Shown in pieces: positions 54,250 through 64,000 of a DNA stretch of 64,000 nucleotides. The notes beneath the pieces are model-generated. The model was given only the letters and a program-made list of their open reading frames with translations. It was not told the origin of the DNA and did no database searches. A program made the translations under genes and the position numbers. Source of the stretch: Enchytraeus crypticus (lineage: Eukaryota > Annelida > Clitellata > Enchytraeida > Enchytraeidae); NCBI GenBank assembly GCA_905160935.1, contig CAJHZI010000557.1:1106001-1170000 (forward strand), given 5' to 3'. The number at the start of each line of letters is the position of its first letter. Positions within the stretch are counted from its first letter, which is position 1.

Positions 54250-55345
54250 GAAGAATGAATTAATTTAATTTGTGTAATTAATTTGTTAAATAAGCTGTAT
54301 AAAATATGATCTTTATTCGCAGATTTTTCAAAATCAAAGTATTAATATAATTCTGTTGTATCGGTATATCTAATATTTGCACATTTTGGCAGCATTACGA
54401 GACTTTAGTACTATTACAGCACTACTACAGTAAAACATGTGATTAATGTATAATTCATATAATATAACATTAATGCAAGGAGTTAAGCGGACTGTGTAAA
54501 AGGAAATATCTTATAACTTTCACTAAAGTAATAAGCCTTATAATTAAGAATCGGAGCTATTTCACGGCAATAAAATTGCATAAGTCAGAAGTACAGAAAT
54601 GTTTAGGATTAAGCTTCGAAAGATTATACCGTATATTAGCAGGAATACATCCAAGCAGAAACAAGGTATGTATAATATTCGTTTTAAAATTGGTAATTAA
54701 TTCGTGGCTCAATATACTGAATATTAAACCTAACTACTTGAGCGCACATAAGACAAGCAAGCATCCTGTTTTTTCCGTCTGATTTCATATAGTCTATGAC
54801 AACAGTCGCGTGTGTTTACATAGTTTCCGTTCATAGTTTCTGTTGTAGTACCGGCGCGGATTTAAGAATAACCTTCCAAACCTTGATGATATTTTCTTTC
54901 AAACTGTCAAAACTCAGTCTTTCAAGGTGGAAGACAAGTGTAGACAGCTGCATTTTTCATCCACCTATATACGAACCGGGTCCGATGTAGCTTAACTTCG
55001 ATCATTAGCCCGCAGCTAAATCAAGTGCGCTAAACACTGCCCACTTCATGAAGCTTAGCTCTAGAATATGATCTAGGGCATAAATAGATCATCGGTAAAT
55101 CGATAAAATAGGACTGAGTTCACTGCCTAACGATTTATAAATTTGGTACTGAAAATGATAAGTAATCTATTCTCGATAATGCCATCTTAATCCTTGAGGT
55201 AAACTAGCAAATAGAGCCTTAGGAAAAAGCAAAATTAACGCGTGCTACATTGAACTCTACTTTACTATTTTAGCTGGCAAACATCAATGGGGATTTCTTA
55301 CGAAAATATACATGGAGTAGTCTATGTTAATAGTCAGAAAATATT
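54250..55345. other. Intergenic DNA; possible decayed SINE-B tail near 55100-55160
   Basis: GGACTGAGTTCACTGCCTAACG and GGTACTGAAAATGATAAG resemble the SINE-B 3' half. Nothing else was recognised. Confidence 0.4.
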
Positions 55346-55351
55346 AGATCT

Positions 55352-55372
55352 ACATGTTCATCATCATCGTCG

Positions 55373-55463
<91 letters not shown>

Positions 55464-55512
55464 AATCATCATCACCATCATCATCATCATCATCATCATC
55501 ATCATAATCAGT

Positions 55513-55549
<37 letters not shown>

Positions 55550-55892
55550 GCCTTATCATCTGCTTCCCTTAAATCGCAGTTTAACTATAGTCGGGATGCG
55601 AATAGACCTTCTCCAATCCTCTATGTCCTACACCATATCATCAGTCAATCCTCTATTTTTCATGTCCTTCTTAATCACCGCATCCCACGTCAGTTGTGAT
55701 CTACCTCTCTCTAGCTTTTGAACTTTTTCCATTCGTTAACATTTTTGTGGCAATATCTGGAGCCTAAGTGCTCACCAACTGAATACCGTTTCTGACGATG
55801 GTTTGGATCATGTTTTTATGTCGCCTTCTACAACGCGTGCATATTTAAACGGTTGGTCTATTCTTCAAGCAACCCGGACACAACACGGGGCT
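55352..55892 (-). mobile_element. SINE-C, longest copy, with about 200-base ATC tail
   Basis: Reverse reading: GTGTCCGGGTTGCTTGAAGA, GTAGAAGGCGACATAAAAAC, GGTATTCAGTTGGTGAGC, GAATGGAAAAAGTTC, AGAGAGGTAGATCACAACTG, GACGTGGGATGCGGTGATT, GAGGATTGGAGAAGGTC, CGACTATAGTTAAACTG, then a GAT repeat of about 200 bases (55352-55552 on the plus strand as ATC). The stretch from AGAGAGGTAG to GGTGATTAAGA is shared with the LINE tail at 49444. The polyhistidine and polyisoleucine open frames over the tail are artefacts. Confidence 0.78.
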
Positions 55893-56033
55893 AAGTATTT
55901 GATTTACAATTTGTGATATAAAAAATATACCTCATCGATTAAAGGAAAATAATTATTGAGAGTTTTATAGATGTGACCGGTGAAAAGTATGTAGAATTCA
56001 ACAACAAAAACAACAACAACAATAATACGCTTA

Positions 56034-56096
56034 GCGTGCTACGGTTTGCCATGACAACATCGAACACTGTGGAACCAAATTACAATCGATGAGCAG
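56034..56096 (+). repeat. 63-bp module, copy 1
   Basis: GCGTGCTACGGTTTGCCATG, ACAACATCGAACACTGTGG, AACCAAATTACAATCGATGAGCAG. Copy 2 is inverted at 56807-56869 and copy 3 direct at 59127-59187. Its TTTGCCATGACAAC is one base off a classical RFX X-box. Confidence 0.75.
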
Positions 56097-56107
56097 AGTG
56101 AGGGGTC

Positions 56108-56143
56108 TATAAATGGTGCGAGCTAAAATCCGGGTAGTCAGTC
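56108..56143 (+). promoter_or_regulatory. Candidate core promoter: TATA box and initiator
   Basis: TATAAAT at 56108-56114 lies 32 bases before the A of TCAGTC (56138-56143), the ideal spacing for TATA and an initiator with start at about 56140. A start here would give a 169-base leader with CA/GA repeats, one short upstream open frame (ATG at 56231, 14 codons) and the ATG at 56309. Confidence 0.4.
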
Positions 56144-56173
56144 GCAGGAAGAGAAGAGAACAAACAGTAGAAA

Positions 56174-56185
56174 AAACACACACAC

Positions 56186-56230
<45 letters not shown>
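56174..56230. repeat. (CA)n and (GA)n microsatellite
   Basis: A short CA run then a GA run, inside the candidate 5' leader. Confidence 0.9.
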
Positions 56231-56233
<3 letters not shown>

Positions 56234-56308
56234 TGTACATCGATTAGAAATTCTGAGGAATTATCGTGGAACTGAGCCATACCTCAAGGAGGAGGGGGAC
56301 TCTACAGG

Positions 56309-56426
56309 ATGGTCTACTCCCTTCAAGAACAAATGACGACAGTAGCCACACCTAGCGGCGATCATCTAATTGATTCCTCGTCCGCGAGGTCCGGGATGGA
56401 CTCAATCTCACGTCACCACAGGCGAA
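56309..56426 (+). CDS. Candidate first coding exon of an unidentified gene
   Basis: ATG at 56309 has a strong context (A at -3, G at +4). The frame gives 39 codons, M-V-Y-S-L-Q-E-Q-M-T-T-V-A-T-P-S-G-D-H, a Ser-rich part, and R-H-H-R-R at the end, plus one base. It then meets a perfect donor, CGAA|GTAAGT at 56427. The exon is much richer in G+C than its surroundings. I do not recognise the protein and found no matching phase-1 acceptor exon in the remaining 7.5 kb, so the gene, if real, continues beyond the window. It also sits between inverted copies of a 63-bp module, so it might instead belong to a repeat. Confidence 0.4.
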
Positions 56427-56437
56427 GTAAGTGAGAG

Positions 56438-56439
<2 letters not shown>

Positions 56440-56476
<37 letters not shown>

Positions 56477-56540
56477 TGTATATATATATATATACATAAT
56501 ATATATTATATAGAAATATAGTTTATATATATACATAAGT
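56440..56540. repeat. (GA)n and TA-rich microsatellite
   Basis: GA run directly after the candidate donor site, then short TA runs. Confidence 0.88.
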
Positions 56541-56739
56541 AAATTTATTATATATCTGCATGTATAGGCCTATTAACGCGTATAATGAATATTTTCATTC
56601 AGATTGTGATATAGTCCGGGAGCAGCCAGACACAATGCATAATTATTTAACCAAGAGTAGGGCGTAAGGAACGAATAAGGAGGAACGTAGGAGTGAAGAA
56701 AGTAACAATGAAATGAATGAAGATAGCAACGTGGGTGGT

Positions 56740-56778
56740 CCATGTAGTATATATACATGTACATGTACATACTACATC
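56740..56778. repeat. Imperfect palindrome around ACATGTACATGT
   Basis: ATGTAGTATATATACATG is mirrored by CATGTACATACTACAT with only a couple of mismatches. It could form a hairpin. Confidence 0.7.
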
Positions 56779-56806
56779 TGGTCAATGTTTATTGACTACC
56801 CCCATG

Positions 56807-56869
56807 CTGCTCATCGGTCTTAATTTGGTTCCATAGTGTTCGATGATGTCATGGACAACAGTAGCACTC
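56807..56869 (-). repeat. 63-bp module, copy 2 (inverted)
   Basis: Reverse reading GAGTGCTACTGTTGTCCATG, ACATCATCGAACACTATGG, AACCAAATTAAGACCGATGAGCAG; about 85% identical by eye to copy 1. Confidence 0.75.
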
Positions 56870-56914
56870 TAATTGTACTGCTTTTGCTGTTGTAGTTGTT
56901 ATTGTTACTGCTGT

Positions 56915-57050
56915 TGTTTATTAGTCAATTATCCGTGTTGCCAGTCCTGCGAATGTTCCAGATTTTACTCTCTGATCTGGTCGACTAGGACTTGATGTCG
57001 GGACCTCAGGAACAGCCATTTGAAATATCCTGATGCTGCCTGACGCACTT
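56915..57050 (-). mobile_element. Decayed SINE-B fragment, minus strand
   Basis: Reverse reading CTGAGGTCCCGACATCAAG, GATCAGAGAGTAAAATCTGG and ACATTCGCAGGACTGGCAAC keeps the SINE-B middle. Confidence 0.6.
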
Positions 57051-57059
57051 ACACGCTGC

Positions 57060-57660
57060 GATCTATTAATCATTCAATGTCGTAAGCTATTGTTCAATGC
57101 ATTTTTGATCGGTTTGGACAACTCACACTTATTAGCGTAGCTTTTTTAAAAGAAATATTTCGCGGCTTTGGCATTCTGAATAGAGCAATACTTTATAATT
57201 GGACTAATGCTTTGAATTGAACTATGGACGAAAGGAATGGTGGCAGGGTGCGCTTTCATCTGCTTTTTAAAGTAATTTTTATACGATCCAAAGAGTGCAG
57301 AGTGGCAAATTATAGATTACTCGATGGTATAAATTCATCTGAGCTTTAAATTGGATCATTAAATTCAGTATGCTTCGAAAACTTGTGATTTTACAATATG
57401 CAACATAGAATGTAAAATGTGCATTGGGTGAACTTTATTATTCTTGAAAGACGCAGTGTATTCCTAGACAGAGCTGCGACATACTTATCTCATTATCTAG
57501 CCATGTGAGAACTGCACCCGAGGGGCTGTGTCATTAATGATACTATTTAAGGCTTATAATTCGAGAGTAACGCTTAAATTCCTGAGATGCATCAATTTGA
57601 ACGCTCGTGCGGTAAATAATCGCATATCGTCAATAGTTGATGATTTGCTTAAATAGTACG
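57060..57660. other. Intergenic DNA, nothing recognised
   Basis: No supported feature. Confidence 0.5.
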
Positions 57661-57667
57661 ATATTCT

Positions 57668-57800
57668 CAGCCAATGTTTAGCAGCGGTAAGGTTTTCACT
57701 GCGCATTAATTAATAAATGTGCGGGGTTCATATCCTGGAACAGTCCGTCACAGAAAACACCTCATGAGAAGAAACTAACGTTAACATAAGCTTTAGCCTG
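57668..57800 (+). mobile_element. Decayed SINE-A copy
   Basis: TGCGGGGTTCATATCCTGG (B box with one change), CTCATGAGAAGAAACTAACG and TTAACATAAGCTTTAGCC in SINE-A order; the head is unclear. Confidence 0.6.
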
Positions 57801-57959
57801 TATTCCACGTCATGAAATCGACTGATTTTACTTCAGGAACTTTCCGTTAGATTTCTCTCATTCCTGTAGTCGGTGTTTATGAGAACACAAACATTAACTT
57901 GTCTTCCAGATAGATCTACTGTAAGCGCGATAAGATTTTTTGAGTTTAAATGATGACGA

Positions 57960-58097
57960 CGATGAGAAGTTTATGATAATGCGAAATGATGATAGCAATG
58001 TGAAATGCTGGTGATGATGTGAAATGGTGATAGCGATGTGACGGGGTGATATCGATGAGAAATGGTGATAGCGATGACAAGTTTTGTCATCGCTATC
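57960..58097. repeat. GTGAAATGGTGATAGCGAT repeats ending in a 14-bp perfect hairpin
   Basis: About six irregular units of roughly 20-24 bases. The last, GATAGCGATGACAA at 58067-58080, is followed after three bases by its exact reverse complement at 58084-58097. Confidence 0.8.
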
Positions 58098-58099
58098 TT

Positions 58100-59120
58100 T
58101 ATATTATGTATCTTATGAAATAGTAATTTCTATTACGTGGAGTTGATACGTTATGCCTGTAACATTGATAAACAGCGGTAATTTCTGGAAATTGTTAACG
58201 GTGGTTTAAAATGATAAACGATGTGGAAAGAAGAGGTCTGACTAGGAAATGGACGCTAAACCCGTCAGCTAGTATATATGTATATATGCGTCTATGTATC
58301 TATACACTATTTAACTCAATAGAATTCATGCGACTAGTTGAGACTATTCCTGCAGTGCTACACTTGATGGGAGTTATGGGCTACAAATACATAAAACTGG
58401 GGAGGTCAGATATAGAACATGGGCCTATGTCTGCTTGAGAAACATATATCTATTCTGAGAGAACGATGGGTGAAGACTCCTCCCTATTCCATATTCTTTC
58501 ATAGTCCTCATAAATCTTATATTAAATTGCGTTGAGTAGTGAATATCTTTTCGGAGTCACCAAATAATAGATCAATCGTTTACTGCGCATACTGTACGAT
58601 TTTACTATGCAACAAATTAGGATGTCTTCGAGCACCCACTTTAAGAGCTTTGTCTCAAGATAACAGCTACTCTAGTGTTTGGTGAAGTCTTTGGATTGAC
58701 TACGACGTTTTTATTATTTACAAAGCTTTAAATGTGGACAGGGAGCAGGGGGGATCTATGCATTGGACCTGCGAGTTGAGATATTACCAAGAGGCAGAGA
58801 TGTAGACAGCAATTTGATCTAGCCCTCCTCAACTAATAAAAAAGGAACTGCTCCTGCATAAGTCGTTGTTTTAAGCCACTCGGCGTGAAGGGTTGTTTAA
58901 TAATTCATGAAATATATGCAAACCCTCGCCATAAAACTCTGCCATTTTATTCTAGTTTATTAGCTACTTCCTTCTTGACAGAGAAAAAATCTTTACCAAC
59001 GAGTAACCTCCTTTTTCAGTGCCTAGAAGACAGATGGCAGATCCTAAGTATAGTGCACGCTGATATGTCATGGTGCTCTATTGCTACTTGTCATTTAAAA
59101 CAAATACAAAACAGCAATAC
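58100..59120. other. Intergenic DNA, nothing recognised
   Basis: Open frames of 75 and 80 codons (58211 and 58885) lack splice context or recognisable protein features. Confidence 0.5.
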
Positions 59121-59126
59121 CAAATA

Positions 59127-59187
59127 GAGTGCTAGTGTCGACAATAACAACATCGAGCACTATTAAACCAAATCTACTCAGAAGAGC
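59127..59187 (+). repeat. 63-bp module, copy 3
   Basis: GAGTGCTAGTGTCGACAATA, ACAACATCGAGCACTATT, AAACCAAATCTACTCAGAAGAGC; diverged but in register with copies 1 and 2. Confidence 0.6.
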
Positions 59188-59189
59188 AA

Positions 59190-62100
59190 AAATTGATGTG
59201 TACAAAACATTACAAAATCCAAATTTCACAAAGCTAGTACAAAGATAAGTAGAGTTAAAGAAACGGAAGCGTTATAGGCCTATGTTAAAGCTGTTGTAGC
59301 ACGGGTGATACACTACGAAGGAGGATTCCAGGATTTAATGAGGTCCATGACTTGCATTAGTGGAATGCTGAAACACTTTATTTATCACGAGTAACTTCGT
59401 TAGGTTTTCCTTGGAAACCGATGCGCATCATAATTATGACTTCACTGTTGATTAAATACTCACAAAGAGGAGCCATTGGCACATCAGCTCCTCGTATTGT
59501 AAATTTCTCTGAGCCTTCGCTTCCATCGTTTCTTTGTAAGTCTGATTTAGTTTCGACAGTTCGTTATCGGATACAGATTACACATAACTTTGTGCTTTTA
59601 TTGTAAAATTTGGCTTCATTGACGAGAAGTCTTAATCTACCGTTAAGTCTTTTATCGTTTAGTCCTTTAGTATTTTATTATTTTTAATATTCTCGTGTGA
59701 TGTTCGCTCAGCTAGATACATGTAAGTAAAATCAAGTTCGCTAAATATGTTTCGCTTTACCTTGAAGCTCCGCAGTAAGTGATATGCATACAGATTACCT
59801 GAAGATGAAGCGTTACGCGAGTTGTCCGTTTAATTGTCGCCCGCCTCTTCCTGGCAGTTCTCGATTTCCTCTGCTTCGACTTACAATCTCGTTACCTTGA
59901 CGACGAGAAGAAAACAGGATTACAAGGACTGCAATTGGCGCATTATCTCACCTGCAGCGCTGCTGCGTTGTCATTATTAGAAGGTGACACTGTTTCTAAT
60001 GACTTCTTATGACATCTGATGACGTATCATGACACGTCATGATATTTCATGACGTTTCATAACATCGTATGACATAGTTTGTCTTTCTGCGTTTGATTGA
60101 TTGTGAATGAGCTAAAACTGTTTAAATGTGTAGGGATGTATCTGATATAACTTCGTTAGATGATGAAAATTACGTTCAACTTGCGCTAGAAGAAGTTACA
60201 GTAAATTACTTTACACCACCTTTAGATTACCTTAAATTGATTCCACTTCGGTTCTAAAATCGCATGCAATTTTTGTATTCTTAAGATAATTTAATTTACA
60301 CTCATCTTAAATTTCAGGCACAACCTCCTTAGAATACACACCCATTCTCTAAGAAATAAGCATAATTATATACTCTTAGCTTTGGAAAAATGGCTTCTGA
60401 GGGTGGTTTTTCGCTTCTTTCCTCATTCTAGCTTAGTCGCAACGCACGACACATGAGGCTAGCGGTTGATATATTTTTTAATGTCCCGGACACAATAATG
60501 GCATAAATAAAAATTTCCACCATACAAAGCTCTTGATATATGTTCGAAATATTCCTGATACAGATGCTCAATGAAAGGAATTAGAAAAAATTGAAATGTA
60601 TACGGAGTAAATCATTGCTAATTTAGTTTAATCACATAGTAGTTTCTGTTACACTACGCGTTCCTAGAAATCATATTATGAAGAAGATGAAGAATGTTAC
60701 GCCCACTAAGTGTATTTATTGACTCATATAGATCTACTTTTTGATACTTACATAGAAGGTTTGCAAGTTTTTCTTACAACTGCAGTTCGATACCATTGAT
60801 ACTCGGTTTGTTTCGACTTCTATGCACCTGTAGAATCTTTCGACTAAGCACGTACAAGCAACAGTTGACGCAGATAATTGACTAAAGGATTGTATGTCAT
60901 TGATTTACTCCTTCCCATCCATACATTTCAAGAGCTGAATGCGTGTTAATTAATTGTGTAAGAGATTTAAGAACTGCACCAGTTTTAAAGAGGTTACTAG
61001 CACCGATAAGATCATTTAAGAACAATGATGACTATATTATATTTAGATCACCATCTAGATTGAGTGAATAAATTTCAAAAGTCTTGCAGCATTGATGGTT
61101 GACAGTATAGACCATCTCTTGTAGTTTTGCATAGAGAGCTTATACATCTTAAGAGTGTACCTTATATAAATACATTTCATATACTATATGAACTATCGAT
61201 TTATTATGTTTATCGCTCAATTAAGCTATAAGAATATTAAAGTAGGTAATTGAATATAGAACAAGGTTCAGATAAGGCAATTCTGAATCACCGGTCCTAA
61301 GAAGTATTAAACTCCTTTAGATTTAATTCCACGAGATCGGATCAAAAATGTCATATTGTTAAAGAGATCATATGAATTATATTATAAATTATATTTTATC
61401 TACATTTATTCTTTAAATTAATTACTCTAAATAGATAAATTAGCTATACATTTTTGTGCTTGATAAGAGAGCTTCTTATCATCTGGAATAATAATCACTG
61501 AAATATGTACAGTCCCTTAATTAAAGAATTGCTCATAGTAATCCTAACTAAAATGATTTAAATAATAGACTTTTAATAATTTGGATCACTTGCTGATCTC
61601 TTGCGTTGGACTAAGTTGTTTTGGCAGACTTGGTAAAATTTTTAAAACTCTTCATTCTTGTACCTTAAAAAAGACGAAGTGACAAAATCAGCGGCAGGTG
61701 TAATCCCTGACTTAAAGAAAGGGAAAAATTAAAAATATCAGTATCTTCGTAACTTTCTCTTTTTTGCAACACTGACGGTAGAAAAATATCAATTACAAAC
61801 TTAAGGCAAACAATATACACAAATTAGCCTACTAACCAAATTAAAATTCCATTTTTATTTTGCTAAGTGTGCAACTTCAACGTTGCAGTATATACCTTAA
61901 AATGTGTTTTAAAACTTCAATTTATATAAAGTTAATTTCTATTAATTATAATATATAGAGAGATTATTGTTACAGTCAATGATGAAGAGCTTGCCCTTAA
62001 CAAATGACTCATGAAACCTATCGTCAGAAATATTTCATATATTCACAAGCTGTCGCCACTTCTCAGCTGTTAGCTAGAATTCTCTTATCGAATAATACAT

Positions 62101-62630
62101 TTACTACCGCAGTAAGTCTTCTCGGCCTGCGAAATCATTTGCAATGTCCGGAATTATTTAATAATTGTTTGAGAAAAAGTAATACTTTCGATTTAATCAC
62201 AAAAGTCTTTCTTATACCGATATCTAGTAAATCATGAGCTGTTTTTAAATTTAATTTAATTAGTTAAGTGTTTAAATTTAAATTTTTGAGCCTATTTATT
62301 TCTATATTGTGAATAATGTAACTTGTTATCATATACTGCAGTCTCCGAATATTATTGTAAACATCAATTTATATCTATGAGGTTCCAATATTTTAACTAA
62401 TATTTTTGTCTACTTAGTAGAACTTAAGAATTAGGAGTAAAACTGGCTTTGTAGGTTTATAGATTTCAATATGATATCAATAACGTAATGTTATGATTTT
62501 TAACATGTAAGTAATAAGATACAGTGGAAAATGAATTAATATCTTTTATTTTATTTTATACAATGGGCGGAGAGATATATATGTATTTACTAGAACCCTG
62601 CGAATAGAATAGTGAGCAATAGGTATTTTT
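59190..62630. other. Intergenic DNA; TGACGT-like cluster at 59998-60075 and a GC-richer patch at 59810-59990
   Basis: The cluster repeats TATGACATC, GATGACGTATCATGACACG, TCATGATATTTCATGACG, TTTCATAACATCGTATGAC. The patch before it includes CACCTGCAGCGCTGCTGCG. No coding exon or RNA gene was found in the rest. Confidence 0.5.
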
Positions 62631-62639
62631 TCCAGATTT

Positions 62640-62830
62640 CAAAGCCGCTTATAGGCTGCTAATAGGCCGCTGATAAGCCTCTAGTAGGCTGCTGATAGGC
62701 CGCTAATAGGCGCTAATAGGCTGCTGATAAGCTGCTGATAGGCCGCTGATAGGCCACTGATAGGCCGATGATAGGCCTCTAGTAGGCCGCTGATAGGCCG
62801 CTATTAGGCCGCTTGTCGGCCTATATTATC
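62640..62830. repeat. 11-bp minisatellite, GCTGATAGGCC type
   Basis: About 16 units of GCTGATAGGCC with variants (CTAATAGGC, CTCTAGTAGGC), partly irregular in length. Confidence 0.9.
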
Positions 62831-63019
62831 GCATTTTCAGTTCAGCATTCATTGTAGAAAGAGGAACGACATGTAGGGAGACCGGATCCTGAAAGACTTC
62901 TTCTTTACAGAGATTAGGCCTACTTAATAAAAATGTGACAAAATTGTTCCTATCTCTGAAAATATAGATTAGTTTTAATTGTTATTTTTTACAATTTATT
63001 TGGATATATCGACAATGTA

Positions 63020-63020
63020 T

Positions 63021-63062
<42 letters not shown>

Positions 63063-63070
63063 TATATATA

Positions 63071-63127
<57 letters not shown>
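63020..63127. repeat. TA microsatellite
   Basis: AT runs with GTATATATAG breaks. Confidence 0.92.
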
Positions 63128-63130
<3 letters not shown>

Positions 63131-63189
63131 GTGCTTCTGGACACGTTAGGTAATATTGAGGCTGTCCTACGTCAATTTCCAAAGCATAA

Positions 63190-64000
63190 CTTAATTTAAT
63201 AATAATATATTCGTTTATTTTCGTTCAATCTGACAACCGCAGAAAGTTACAGCACAGAAATTCCAACAGACATAGCATAACAAATTACAGATAATATAGC
63301 ATAAACAGTTAATAGGCTAGATATAAGAGAGATAAAACTATAAATTGTTCTCGCTAACATTTACCACATGAATATTACAACATTACATAAATCAATGGCT
63401 TACACTATTCATAATTGCCATATAGGGCGTACTGTACTATGAGTAAAGAAGAATCTTTTAGTATTCATTAAATTAACTAGCATCATCTAGAATCATACGA
63501 ATAATGAAGTTTTTATCGCTCAGACTGCTTCGTTTTATGGGAAGGGAAAAACATCTCTTAGCAGTATTTCTTCGGGTTGGGTAATTATGATTGTTTTGTG
63601 GAGGTAACAAATGCGCCAGTAAATGTGCAGGGTTGTTACAGATTGCCTTGAAAAGATTATTGTCAGCAAAGTTACATAGATCCTCAAAATTAGATTCTTT
63701 ACTGTAGAATCCAGCTCTCCTTGCCTTCTTTAAAAAGGTTTCAAGACGGGTTCTCTCTTCAGCATTTGTAAAGCCCCACCAAAACTGGGAGGCATATAGA
63801 AGCTTAGAGAGTGTGGAGGCTTGAAAGACTCTCTGAAGAAGATCATTTGCCAAACTTTACTACGTAAAGAATAGAGCGCAAAAATGTTGCTCGAACACAA
63901 GCTAATGATGTTTGTGATGTGAGCAGAAAAAGAAAAGTTATCAGATACTATGACACCTAAGCATTTGATGTTAGAAACCCGCTCAATTCCTTCAAGGTGT
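63190..64000 (-). mobile_element. LINE 3' part, minus strand, runs off the window
   Basis: An element transcribed leftwards. Its ORF2 C-terminus occupies about 63473-64000 and its 3' untranslated region about 63190-63472, ending in a TTAATTTAATAATAATATA-like tail. The reverse transcriptase core would lie beyond the right edge. Confidence 0.75.
63473..64000 (-). pseudogene. LINE ORF2 C-terminal part, frame broken
   Basis: From the right edge the minus strand reads G-I-E-R-V-S-N-I-K-C-L-G-V-I-V-S-D, then S-L-C-S-S-N-I-F-A-L-Y-S-L-R-S. After a frame change near 63845 it reads S-T-L-S-K-L-L-Y-A-S-Q-F-W-W-G-F, R-L-E-T-F-L-K-K-A-R-R-A-G and N-Y-P-T-R-R-N, to a stop at about 63473. L-G-V-x-x-S-D and L-L-Y-A-S-x-x-W-W-G-F are hallmarks of the thumb and C-terminal region of CR1/Jockey-group reverse transcriptase proteins. 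The frame change makes this copy non-functional as it stands. Confidence 0.75.

Noticed and set aside
55287..55721. Open frame with a long polyhistidine run, and polymethionine/polyisoleucine frames
   Set aside because: They are three readings of the ATC microsatellite that forms the SINE-C tail; no splice sites or start context.
58885..59127. 80-codon plus-strand frame before copy 3 of the 63-bp module
   Set aside because: No acceptor or donor in phase and no recognisable protein features; probably chance.

Overview
This is an AT-rich, intron-bearing animal nuclear DNA window. It has long introns with canonical GT/AG sites, and its intergenic DNA is packed with microsatellites, tRNA-derived SINEs, LINE fragments and Tc1/mariner- and hAT-type elements. 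The retroelement proteins look most like those of marine lophotrochozoans (molluscs, annelids, brachiopods and relatives). That placement is inference from remembered family resemblance. No prokaryotic gene, CRISPR array or plausible intact tRNA or rRNA gene was seen.

Two protein-coding genes can be built with good support, both on the + strand. (1) 1270-19629 holds the last four visible exons of a cysteine-containing surface or secreted protein ending in a hydrophobic C-terminal anchor. Its 5' part lies left of the window, and I do not recognise the family. (2) 35277-45979 is a complete seven-exon ELOVL4-type very-long-chain fatty acid elongase of 307 residues with every diagnostic elongase box intact. 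Its short first coding exon (35277-35340) is easy to miss. A possible non-coding first exon and promoter lie near 32.2-32.7 kb. A third, weaker gene start is at 56.1-56.4 kb: TATA box, initiator, strong Kozak ATG and a perfect GTAAGT donor. No downstream exon was found for it.

Layout: 0-20 kb, gene 1 with SINEs and two Tc1/mariner-like elements in its 12 kb last intron; 20-30 kb, repeat-rich intergenic DNA with a third Tc1/mariner-like element, a 5'-truncated endonuclease-type retrotransposon with its target-site duplication, and several SINE-B copies; 30-34 kb, sparse; 35-47 kb, the elongase gene, with a nearly complete but broken LINE in intron 4; 47-56 kb, intergenic DNA with LINE and SINE tails; 56-57 kb, the candidate first exon between two inverted copies of a 63-bp module; 57-63 kb, sparse; 63.2-64 kb, a LINE on the minus strand running off the end.

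Repeat families named here: SINE-A (tRNA-like head, B box GGTTCAAATCC), SINE-B (B box GGTTCGAATCC), SINE-C (GAT-tailed, sharing its 3' end with a LINE fragment in the same window), SINE-D (short, GGGACGTCCC core). Three TA-flanked inverted-repeat elements belong to the Tc1/mariner type, and two of them carry a tandemly duplicated right arm. These names are local to this answer.
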